Part shown: in pieces, positions 1-5,208 of the stretch
Layout: each line of letters opens with the position of its first letter
How positions within the stretch are numbered: the stretch's first letter is position 1
From: Frankiales bacterium
GTDB lineage: Bacteria > Actinomycetota > Actinomycetes > Mycobacteriales > SCTD01
NCBI GenBank assembly: GCA_025965735.1
Contig: JAOPWK010000083.1
Coordinates: forward strand, 1 to 5,486
Length of the DNA: 5,486 nt
Direction of reading: 5' to 3'
Program-made: the position numbers and the translations under genes
Notes under the pieces: model-generated
Databases searched by the model: none
Seen by the model: the letters and a program-made list of their open reading frames with translations, nothing else
What the model was told of the DNA's origin: nothing

Positions 1-1221
1 TTCCCGTCCGAGCGCGGCCGCCTCAAGCAGGCGCTGCTCAAGGTCGGCTGGCCGGCGGAGGACCTGGCCGGCTACGTCGACGGCGAGGCGCACCCGATCG
101 CGCTGGAGCAGGACGGCTGGGAGCTGCGCGACTACCAGTCGCTCGCGGTCGACGGCTTCTGGCACGGCGGTTCCGGCGTCGTCGTGCTCCCGTGCGGAGC
201 CGGCAAGACGCTGGTCGGTGCGGCGGCGATGGCCCGCGCCGGTGCCACCACGCTGATCCTGGTGACCAACACGGTCTCGGGCCGGCAGTGGAAGAGCGAG
301 CTGCTCAAGCGCACGACGCTGACCGAGGACGAGATCGGCGAGTACTCCGGCGAGAAGAAGGAGATCAAGCCGGTCACCATCGCGACCTACCAGATCATGA
401 CCACGAAGCGGAAGGGCGAGTACGCCCACCTCGAGCTGTTCGGGGCGCGCGACTGGGGGCTGGTGGTCTACGACGAGGTGCACCTGCTGCCCGCGCCGGT
501 CTTCCGGATGACGGCCGACCTGCAGAGCCGCCGGCGGCTCGGCCTCACCGCCACCCTGGTGCGCGAGGACGGCCGCGAGGGCGACGTCTTCAGCCTGATC
601 GGCCCCAAGCGCTTCGACGCGCCGTGGAAGGACATCGAGAGCCAGGGCTGGATCGCGCCGGCCGACTGCACCGAGGTCCGCGTCACGATGACCGACGCCG
701 AGCGCCTGACCTACGCGACCGCCGAGCCGGAGGAGCGCTACAAGATCGCCTCCACCGCGCACACCAAGATCGCTGTGATCCGCAAGCTGGTGGAGCGGCA
801 CGACGACCAGGTGCTGGTCATCGGTGCCTACCTGGACCAGCTCGAGGAGGTCGGCGAGGCGCTCGACATGCCGATCATCCAGGGGTCGACCAAGAACGCC
901 GAGCGCGAGCGCCTCTACGACCTGTTCCGGCGCAAGGAGATCCCCGGCCTGGTCGTCAGCAAGGTCGCGAACTTCTCCATCGACCTGCCCGAGGCGACGA
1001 TCGCCATCCAGATCAGCGGGACGTTCGGCTCGCGGCAGGAGGAGGCGCAGCGCCTGGGTCGTGTCCTCCGCCCGAAGGAGGACGGCCGGGCGGCGCACTT
1101 CTACTCGGTCGTCAGCCGCGACACCCTGGACCAGGAGTACGCCGCACACCGGCAGCGCTTCCTCGCCGAGCAGGGCTACGCGTACACGATCGTCGACGCC
1201 GACGACGTGCTCTCGAGCTGA
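1..1221 (+). CDS. xpb: XPB/ERCC3-family DNA repair helicase, C-terminal 406 residues (5' end outside window)
   Basis: This is a superfamily 2, 3'-to-5' ATP-dependent DNA helicase of the bacterial XPB type, which unwinds DNA in the cytoplasm and is linked to nucleotide excision repair or transcription-coupled processes. The frame is open from base 1, so the N-terminus is missing. Family members such as mycobacterial Rv0861c are about 540 residues, so roughly 130-140 are probably absent. In window numbering I see a Q-motif-like LRDYQ, Walker A PCGAGKT (64-70), the DEVH box (158-161), motif III LTATL (182-186) followed at once by the XPB-specific RED motif (188-190), and motif VI QRLGRVLRPK (350-359). 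Both RecA lobes are present. The stop is TGA. A small ORF begins 4 nt downstream, suggesting co-transcription. Codon use is normal for the window and nothing looks broken. Family assignment is very secure; the exact repair role in bacteria is less settled. Confidence 0.97.
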   Translation, partial: FPSERGRLKQALLKVGWPAEDLAGYVDGEAHPIALEQDGWELRDYQSLAVDGFWHGGSGVVVLPCGAGKTLVGAAAMARAGATTLILVTNTVSGRQWKSELLKRTTLTEDEIGEYSGEKKEIKPVTIATYQIMTTKRKGEYAHLELFGARDWGLVVYDEVHLLPAPVFRMTADLQSRRRLGLTATLVREDGREGDVFSLIGPKRFDAPWKDIESQGWIAPADCTEVRVTMTDAERLTYATAEPEERYKIASTAHTKIAVIRKLVERHDDQVLVIGAYLDQLEEVGEALDMPIIQGSTKNAERERLYDLFRRKEIPGLVVSKVANFSIDLPEATIAIQISGTFGSRQEEAQRLGRVLRPKEDGRAAHFYSVVSRDTLDQEYAAHRQRFLAEQGYAYTIVDADDVLSS

Positions 1222-1225
1222 CCCG

Positions 1226-1564
1226 GTGACCGCTGATCCTCTCGCCCAGGCAAGGGATCTCGTGGCTGCGGACCTGGCTCGGGACCCCCGCTGGGACCTC
1301 GTGCTGGACGCCGCCGTCGAGCACCGGCGGTGGTGGCTGGAGCAGTGGCCGAACGGCGCGGAGCACGTGCTCGGGCTGCTGGCCCAGGACGCGCAGGAGG
1401 CCGTGCACGCGGTCGAGCCGGACTGGCCGCGCTGCACCGAGGGGTCGTGCCCGGAGCTCGGCCGGCACGCGCTGTTCGTCGAGCCCGACCTCGGGCCGGA
1501 CCCGTTCTGGGTGTGCCACAGGACCGGCCTGCCGGTGGCGGCCGTCGGCCACCTGCACGGCTAG
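1226..1564 (+). CDS. Small uncharacterised Cys/Trp-containing protein downstream of XPB
   Basis: This is a 112-residue soluble protein that I do not recognise as a named family. An N-terminal helical part (about 1-65) has a Trp-rich stretch HRRWWLEQW. The C-terminal part has the layout WPRCTEGSC, then HALFVEPD, then FWVCHRTGLPVAAVGHL, with cysteines near residues 76, 81 and 100 plus nearby histidines. This is reminiscent of a small zinc-ribbon-like fold, which is an inference. The GTG at 1226 lies 4 nt after the XPB stop. A GTG at 1262 is a serious alternative start: it has AAGGGA at 1252-1257, and the codons between 1226 and 1261 (GCT, GAT, CCT, GCA, AGG, GAT) are less GC-biased than those after it. 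The smaller protein would have 100 residues. Its position suggests co-expression with the helicase. No signal peptide or membrane segment is seen. Confidence 0.8.
   Translation: MTADPLAQARDLVAADLARDPRWDLVLDAAVEHRRWWLEQWPNGAEHVLGLLAQDAQEAVHAVEPDWPRCTEGSCPELGRHALFVEPDLGPDPFWVCHRTGLPVAAVGHLHG
1561..1564. other. CTAG shared by two convergent stop codons
   Basis: The palindrome CTAG gives TAG at 1562-1564 to the + strand small gene and, read on the other strand, TAG (1563-1561) to the membrane protein gene. The two genes therefore overlap tail to tail by 4 bp. There is no room for a conventional bidirectional terminator between them, so the 3' ends of the transcripts must overlap unless termination occurs inside coding sequence. 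Confidence 0.9.
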
Positions 1565-2049
1565 CCGACGGCGCAGCCGACCTCGTCACAGACCTCGTCG
1601 GTGAGCTCCACGGCCCACCCGTCGCCCTTGCGCCGCAGCGGCAGGTCGACCCTGCGCGTGCTGTCCGGCGTCCGCACCTCCACCTCGACCGTCGCCTCCC
1701 GGCCGCGCTGCTCCACCGAGACGACGTCGATGCCGTACTGCGAGGAGTCCTGGCGCGCTTCCTCGGTGGAGTCGAGCAGGTCGCGGCAGGTCTGGTCGTC
1801 GACGTCCCCGAACGACAGCCTCCGGTAGCTCTCGCAGTCGCCGAACACGGCTGCGCTGGTCCAGCCGAGGGCGGCCCCCCGCGGCGTCTGCAGCCGTCGG
1901 ATGTCGATCGCCGCGACCGTCCCGACGGCCAGCGCGAGCACGACGCAGACGCCGATCAGCCCGATCGGTCCGCGCGCGATGCTCCGCGCGCGCTGCGGCT
2001 CGAGCGAGCGCTCCAGCTCGGCGTACCGCTGCTCGACCGGGTCCTTCAC
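1561..2049 (-). CDS. Single-pass membrane protein with small extracytoplasmic domain, function unknown
   Basis: This is a 162-residue protein. Residues 1-27 are charged and probably cytoplasmic. Residues 28-49 form one hydrophobic membrane segment (from GPIGLIGVCVVLALAVG onward). Residues 51-162 would lie outside, because the positive charges (RSIAR) precede the helix. The outer domain has four cysteines (72, 88, 154, 159), enough for two disulfides, and a beta-rich stretch ending in GDGWAVEL. That layout resembles the NTF2-like/DUF4878-type domains common in actinobacterial membrane-anchored proteins; this is a fold guess, not an identification. There is no lipobox. The start is GTG, overlapping the upstream gene's TGA as GTGA (2046-2049), with no clear Shine-Dalgarno, so translation is probably coupled. 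It is the last gene of the minus-strand unit, and its stop overlaps the convergent gene. Confidence 0.85.
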   Translation of the reverse strand: MKDPVEQRYAELERSLEPQRARSIARGPIGLIGVCVVLALAVGTVAAIDIRRLQTPRGAALGWTSAAVFGDCESYRRLSFGDVDDQTCRDLLDSTEEARQDSSQYGIDVVSVEQRGREATVEVEVRTPDSTRRVDLPLRRKGDGWAVELTDEVCDEVGCAVG

Positions 2050-2933
2050 CGCAGGGAGGCGACGGCCGGGGCGAGCCGCGCCCAGTCCTGCGCCGGGACC
2101 TCGAACGGGTCCTCGCCCAGCACCTGCAGGCAGACGTGGTCGGCCCCGGCGTCCAGGTGCGCGCGCACCCGGTCCAGGATCGCCTCCTCGCCGCCGACGA
2201 CGAGCGCGTCCTTGAGCCGGTCGCTCCCACCGCGCACGGCGTCCGCCTCCGCGAAGCCCTGGCGGAACCAGCTGTTCCGGTAGTTCGGCAGCCCGGTGTA
2301 GATCTCCAGGTGCCAGTGCGCCCGCCGGCGCACGACCTCCCGGTCGCCGCTCAGCACGACCGCCTGCTCGACGGCGAGCAGCGGACCCTCGCCGAGCACA
2401 GCCCGCGCGGACGCGGTGTGCTCCGGCGTCACGAGGTAGGGGTGCGCGCCGGCGGTCCGGTCGCGGGACAGCTCGAGCATCTTCGGCCCGAGGGCAGCCA
2501 GCACCCGCGGCGGCGCGTTCGTACCGCCGGCAGCCATGTACGGCGCCACGTCGAGCGCGTCGAGGTACTCCGTCATCGCGGTGACCGGCTTGCCGTAGGA
2601 GTGGCCGCGCATGCGCTCCACCAGCGGCGCGTGGCTGACGCCGAGGCCCAGCACGAAGCGGCCGGGGAACGCCGCCTCGAGCGTGCGCGCAGCGGCGTTC
2701 GCGGAGACCGCGTCACGGCCGTAGATGCTGGCGATGCCGGTCGCGACCGCCATCCGCTGGGAGGCGGCCAGGTAGAGCGACGCGGCGGTGAAGGCCTCGC
2801 GGCCGTAGGCCTCGCCGAACCACAGCGCGTCCCAGCCCTGCTCGTCCAGCGCCGCCACCTGGTCCCGGGCAGCAGGGACCTCGAGCGCGTCGAGCGCGCC
2901 GGTCCAGATCCCTACCGGGCCCGGGAGCAGCAT
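2046..2933 (-). CDS. LLM-class F420-dependent oxidoreductase
   Basis: This is a 295-residue luciferase-like TIM-barrel oxidoreductase. Such actinobacterial enzymes use reduced or oxidised coenzyme F420 (some use FMN) for hydride transfer to or from organic substrates in the cytoplasm. Supporting features are the N-terminal strand PGPVGIWTGAL, the segment GWDALWFGEAYGREAF (33-48), a typical FPGRFVLGLGVSHAP strand (89-103), the region RVLAALGPKMLELSRDRTAGAHPY (143-166) and a C-terminal GGEEAILDRVRAHLDAGADHV. It resembles the F420 subfamily exemplified by MSMEG_4141 (TIGR03620, from memory). Length is normal and no truncation is seen. The ATG overlaps the MaoC stop by one base (TGATG, 2931-2935) without a clear ribosome binding site, so translation is probably coupled. 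The substrate cannot be read from the sequence. The MaoC neighbour makes a lipid or acyl-CoA-derived substrate possible. Confidence 0.93.
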   Translation of the reverse strand: MLLPGPVGIWTGALDALEVPAARDQVAALDEQGWDALWFGEAYGREAFTAASLYLAASQRMAVATGIASIYGRDAVSANAAARTLEAAFPGRFVLGLGVSHAPLVERMRGHSYGKPVTAMTEYLDALDVAPYMAAGGTNAPPRVLAALGPKMLELSRDRTAGAHPYLVTPEHTASARAVLGEGPLLAVEQAVVLSGDREVVRRRAHWHLEIYTGLPNYRNSWFRQGFAEADAVRGGSDRLKDALVVGGEEAILDRVRAHLDAGADHVCLQVLGEDPFEVPAQDWARLAPAVASLR

Positions 2934-3412
2934 CAGCCGTAGACGAGGCGGGTGATCCAGTCGGCGACCAGCGCCGGCTTGCCCTCACCCTCGATCTCGA
3001 CGGTGTAGGTCTTGGTCACCTGCAGCGTGTTCGGGTCCTTGGCCTGCACGTCCGTCAGCACGGCGCTGGCGCGGATGCGCGAGCCGACCTTCACCGGGTT
3101 GATGAAGCGGACCTTCTCGAAGCCGTAGTTGACGCCCATGACGATGCCCTCGAGGCGCTCCATCGGCTGCGGGACTGACTCGGCCAGCTTGGTGAGCAGC
3201 GACAGGGTGAGGAACCCGTGCGCGATCGGCACGCCCCACGGCGACAGCGTCTTGCACAGCTCGGGGTCGACGTGGATGAACTGCTGGTCCTCGGTCACGT
3301 CGGCGAACGCCTGGATGCGCGCCTGGTCGATCTCGACCCAGTCCCCGGTCCCCTCGGGCTGACCCAGGGCCGCCTTGTAGAGCTCGTACGCCTTCTCGCC
3401 GTTCGTGGCCAT
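2933..3412 (-). CDS. MaoC-like (R)-specific enoyl-CoA hydratase, Rv0130/HtdZ type
   Basis: This is a 159-residue single hot-dog-fold protein of the MaoC dehydratase family, which reversibly hydrates trans-2-enoyl-CoA to (R)-3-hydroxyacyl-CoA as a dimer in the cytoplasm. The catalytic Asp/His pair is seen as D42 and H47 in FADVTEDQQFIHVDPE, with the expected five-residue spacing. The substrate-loop motif VPIAHGFLTLSLL follows (61-73), and GVNYGFEKVRFINPVKVGSRI continues the fold. The short N-terminal part with GDWVEIDQ matches the Rv0130-like subgroup, about 150 residues long. I chose the ATG at 3412 because AGGAGGA lies 8 nt upstream and the protein then begins MATNGEKAY; the ORF extends 12 codons further to 3448, but the extra residues are not family-like. 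It lies 52 nt after the oxidase gene and overlaps the next gene by one base. The acyl substrate is unknown. Confidence 0.94.
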   Translation of the reverse strand: MATNGEKAYELYKAALGQPEGTGDWVEIDQARIQAFADVTEDQQFIHVDPELCKTLSPWGVPIAHGFLTLSLLTKLAESVPQPMERLEGIVMGVNYGFEKVRFINPVKVGSRIRASAVLTDVQAKDPNTLQVTKTYTVEIEGEGKPALVADWITRLVYG

Positions 3413-3420
3413 GCCGTGGT

Positions 3421-3427
3421 TCCTCCT
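3421..3427 (-). promoter_or_regulatory. Strong Shine-Dalgarno of the MaoC gene
   Basis: On the minus strand this reads AGGAGGA, followed by an 8-nt spacer and the ATG at 3412. It is the best ribosome binding site in the window and decides the start, excluding the longer reading to 3448. It also shows that MaoC translation does not depend on the oxidase gene upstream. Confidence 0.85.
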
Positions 3428-3464
3428 GCAGTCGGTGTCCTGACGCAAGGATCGCAGCCCGAGA

Positions 3465-4403
3465 TCAACCGGCGTCGACCAGGGCCACCACGTCCTGCGC
3501 GCAGCCGTACGACAGGGTGACGCCGGCGCCGCCGTGCCCGTAGTCGTGCACGACGCGCTGACCGGTGCTCAGCACCCCCACCTCCAACCGGACGGCTCGC
3601 CGCGCCGGCCGCAGCCCGACCTTGTGCTCGAGCACGCGCGCTGCTGCGAGCTCTGGCACCAGCTTCGTGCAGCGCCTCACGACCTGCGCCGCCGTCTCGG
3701 GCTCGGGCTCGAGGTCCTCGCGTCCGACGTGCGCCGTCCCGCCGAGGACGATCGTCTGCTCGCGCGGCACGACGTAGGTCAGCGCTTCGGGGTCGTCCTG
3801 GGCGAGCAGCCAGTCGGTCAGCCCGATCTGCTCCACGACGACCACCTGCCCGCGCACCGGATGGACCTCCGCATCGGCGGCCACGTCGCGCGCGCCGAGC
3901 CCGGCGCAGTTCACGACGACGTCGGCCGACGGTGCCGCGGTCTGCAGGTCGTCGACCTGCGCGAGGCGCAGCCGGACGCCCCGGCCACCCAGCCGGTCGA
4001 GCAGCCACGGCAGGTGCCGCGCCATGTCCACGACCGGCACCGTCAGCTGCAGGCCGTCCGCCCAGCCGTCCGGCAGCTCGTGCGCAGGCACCCGCTCCAG
4101 CGCGGGCACCGCGTCGCGCCACCACGGGTCCGGGGCCGGCTGCCGGAACAGCTCACGGCCGCGCCGCATCCGTACCCCCGCCTCGGGTCCCAGTGCCGAG
4201 AGCACCGCGAACGTCCCCGCGGCCCAGCGCGTCACCTCCCGCTGCGGCAGCGCGCGATACGGGTACCAGAGCGCAGCCGCCACCGCAGACGTCGTCCGCT
4301 CGGGCGGGCTGGCCGCCACGACGTCGACGTGATGACCGGACTCTGCGAGCCGCAGCGCGCACGTGAGCCCGCTGATGCCCGCGCCGACGACGGTGACGCG
4401 CAC
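3465..4403 (-). CDS. D-amino-acid oxidase family FAD-dependent oxidoreductase
   Basis: This is a 312-residue flavoprotein of the DAO family, expected to oxidise D-amino acids (or a related amine) to the imino acid with H2O2 formation. The N-terminus is a Rossmann FAD motif, VTVVGAGISGLTCALRLA, with G7, G9 and G12. Later come DVVVNCAGLGAR (161-172), HPVRGQ (181-186), LTYVVPR with Y210 at the place of the substrate tyrosine of mammalian DAAO (Y228), the arginine-rich GLRPARRAVRLE (263-274) that holds the carboxylate-binding Arg, and the family signature VVHDYGHGGAGVTLSYGCA (284-302). The signature has Asp where Asn or His is usual. A second DAAO active-site tyrosine (Y224 of the pig enzyme) has no obvious counterpart. 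Bacterial DAAOs of about 310-320 residues are typical. The GTG start immediately precedes the Rossmann strand and has only weak ribosome-binding complementarity. Other DAO-family activities such as glycine oxidase are possible but fit less well. Confidence 0.92.
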   Translation of the reverse strand: MRVTVVGAGISGLTCALRLAESGHHVDVVAASPPERTTSAVAAALWYPYRALPQREVTRWAAGTFAVLSALGPEAGVRMRRGRELFRQPAPDPWWRDAVPALERVPAHELPDGWADGLQLTVPVVDMARHLPWLLDRLGGRGVRLRLAQVDDLQTAAPSADVVVNCAGLGARDVAADAEVHPVRGQVVVVEQIGLTDWLLAQDDPEALTYVVPREQTIVLGGTAHVGREDLEPEPETAAQVVRRCTKLVPELAAARVLEHKVGLRPARRAVRLEVGVLSTGQRVVHDYGHGGAGVTLSYGCAQDVVALVDAG

Positions 4404-4409
4404 GATCCG

Positions 4410-4445
4410 CTACGTCAGGACGAGGCGGGTGGCGGGACGGGTCAT
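4410..4445 (-). CDS. Possible 11-residue leader ORF before the oxidase gene
   Basis: On the minus strand, ATG (4445-4443) begins an 11-codon frame, MTRPATRLVLT, ending in TAG (4412-4410) just 6 nt before the GTG of the oxidase. GGGAG (4456-4452) sits 6 nt upstream of this ATG, a far better ribosome binding site than the oxidase's own. The mini-ORF is in the same reading frame as the oxidase. It could be a leader peptide coupling translation to the oxidase, or the former N-terminus of the oxidase cut off by an amber mutation. It has no cysteines, so it is not a classical Cys-attenuator. The coding status is unproven. Confidence 0.35.
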   Translation of the reverse strand: MTRPATRLVLT

Positions 4446-4592
4446 GACGGGCTCCCGGTGCGGCGACAGAGCGCGCACCGTATCCGGCTCACCCTGCTGG
4501 CGTCGCGTTCTGCAATGCGCCTGCGACCTGACCTCGGGCCCGTCGGGCGACGGTGGTCACGCAGGCGGCCACCGGCTGTGACGCCGGATCGT

Positions 4593-4607
4593 CGGTCGTA
4601 GCGACCG
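4593..4607. repeat. Perfect inverted repeat CGGTCG-TAG-CGACCG
   Basis: This is a six-base-pair stem with a three-base loop, 25 nt beyond the stop of the ASCH gene. Its position suits a transcript end, but no T run follows, so it is not a canonical intrinsic terminator. It could equally be a small operator or chance in GC-rich DNA. Confidence 0.3.
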
Positions 4608-4632
4608 CTCATGCCGAGAAGCGGATGACGCG

Positions 4633-5208
4633 CTACAGCGCCCCGCGCAGCCCGGTGGCCACACGTGCCACGAAGGCGTGAGCGTGTGAGGGGGAGAGCC
4701 AGCCGGTCCGCGACCTCCCGGACGTGCTCCGGCGGCGCTCCTCGACGGCCGACTCACCCGTGTCGATGTGCGCACTGCGCGCGGATCCGAGTGGCTTTAG
4801 GTCGAGATGCTGGAACTGCTCTTGGCTCAGGTAGCGCCAGCTCTGTGCTGGTTGAAGACCGTGCCGGCGGAGTTCTCGTAGTGGCAGGGGCTCGCACGGG
4901 CGTGGTGCTGTCAGGCGAAGACCATAGGCCGCGGAGGTGTTGACGAAGTACGCCTCGAACTGCTCGAAGCCGACCCCGGTGAGGTGACCGACGCGCTTCC
5001 ATAGCTGCCGCGGGGTCTCGCACTCGACGGCGTCGAGTGTTGCCGTGCCGAGGATGGCCCGTGTCGGTGAGCTGCCGTACAGCACAATTGGGGCTCCAGC
5101 GGGCAGTGCAGGAACGGTCCGGCGCAGCTCAACAGTCTTGCGTCCATCGAGAATGAGTTCTGCGTACTGGGGTTTGACGCTCAGCAACAGCCCTCGGTCC
5201 TCAGCCAC
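4633..5208 (-). CDS. ASCH-domain (PUA-like fold) protein
   Basis: This is a 191-residue protein whose first 130 residues form an ASCH domain, a PUA-like beta-barrel predicted to bind RNA or modified nucleotides. Visible landmarks are LLLSVKPQYAELILDGRKTVELRR (7-30, with the family GxKTxExR at 22-29), APIVLYGSSPTRAILGTATL (39-58), a helix with LWKRVGHLTG, FEQFEAYF and AAYGLRL (93-99), and the closing AQSWRYLSQEQF (121-132). Residues 138-191 are a polar, Arg/Ser-rich tail I cannot place; another frame there looks more protein-like (see findings). The GTG start has GAAGGG 7 nt upstream and overlaps the preceding gene by 8 nt. Codons such as CTA, CCA, GAA, CAA, ATT, GTT and ACA are frequent here and rare elsewhere in the window, suggesting horizontal acquisition. 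The domain call is strong; the biological role is unknown. Confidence 0.85.
   Translation of the reverse strand: MAEDRGLLLSVKPQYAELILDGRKTVELRRTVPALPAGAPIVLYGSSPTRAILGTATLDAVECETPRQLWKRVGHLTGVGFEQFEAYFVNTSAAYGLRLTAPRPCEPLPLRELRRHGLQPAQSWRYLSQEQFQHLDLKPLGSARSAHIDTGESAVEERRRSTSGRSRTGWLSPSHAHAFVARVATGLRGAL

Larger units (their letters stand above)
4404..4632. other. 229-nt gap between the oxidase and ASCH genes
   Basis: This gap must hold the end of the ASCH-unit transcript and the promoter of the oxidase-led operon if they are separate units. It contains a tiny leader ORF (4410-4445) and short GC hairpins, namely GCCC/GGGC around 4538-4548, CCGGC/GCCGG around 4572-4587 and CGGTCG/CGACCG at 4593-4607. 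None is followed by a T tract on either strand. I found no convincing -35/-10 pair and no tRNA-like fold. Minor open frames here are arginine-rich and look non-coding. Confidence 0.6.

Noticed and set aside
192..1229. Second long + strand frame across XPB
   Set aside because: Its translation is Arg/Gly/Pro-rich noise overlapping the frame with all helicase motifs.
2549..2898. Repeated TCGAGCGCGTCGAG-like stretches near 2554 and 2881
   Set aside because: Both lie in the F420 oxidoreductase gene and encode LDALDV and LDALEV; the similarity follows from GC-biased codons for Leu-Asp-Ala-Leu.
3413..3448. Twelve-codon N-terminal extension of the MaoC ORF
   Set aside because: The strong AGGAGGA at 3421-3427 lies inside it and is correctly spaced for the ATG at 3412; the extra residues are not family-like.
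4477..4482. TACGGT on the minus strand as a possible -10 box for the oxidase operon
   Set aside because: It fits only the loose TANNNT pattern, and the nearest -35-like TTGCAG is about 27 nt away, too far.
4538..4587. Short GC hairpins in the gap considered as intrinsic terminators
   Set aside because: Stems are only 4-5 bp and no T tract follows on either strand; such hairpins are expected by chance at this GC content.
3534..4601. Long + strand open frame opposite the oxidase gene
   Set aside because: It is a shadow of the GC-biased oxidase gene: the translation is rich in Arg, His, Pro and Gln without motifs, while the minus frame has clear DAO-family signatures.
4442..4612. 56-codon minus-strand ORF in the gap (starts MSGRYDRRSG, contains a CALC motif), ending in an ATGA overlap with the mini-ORF
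   Set aside because: No ribosome binding site precedes its ATG, the translation is dominated by arginine as expected for random GC-rich frames, and only one CxxC pair is present.
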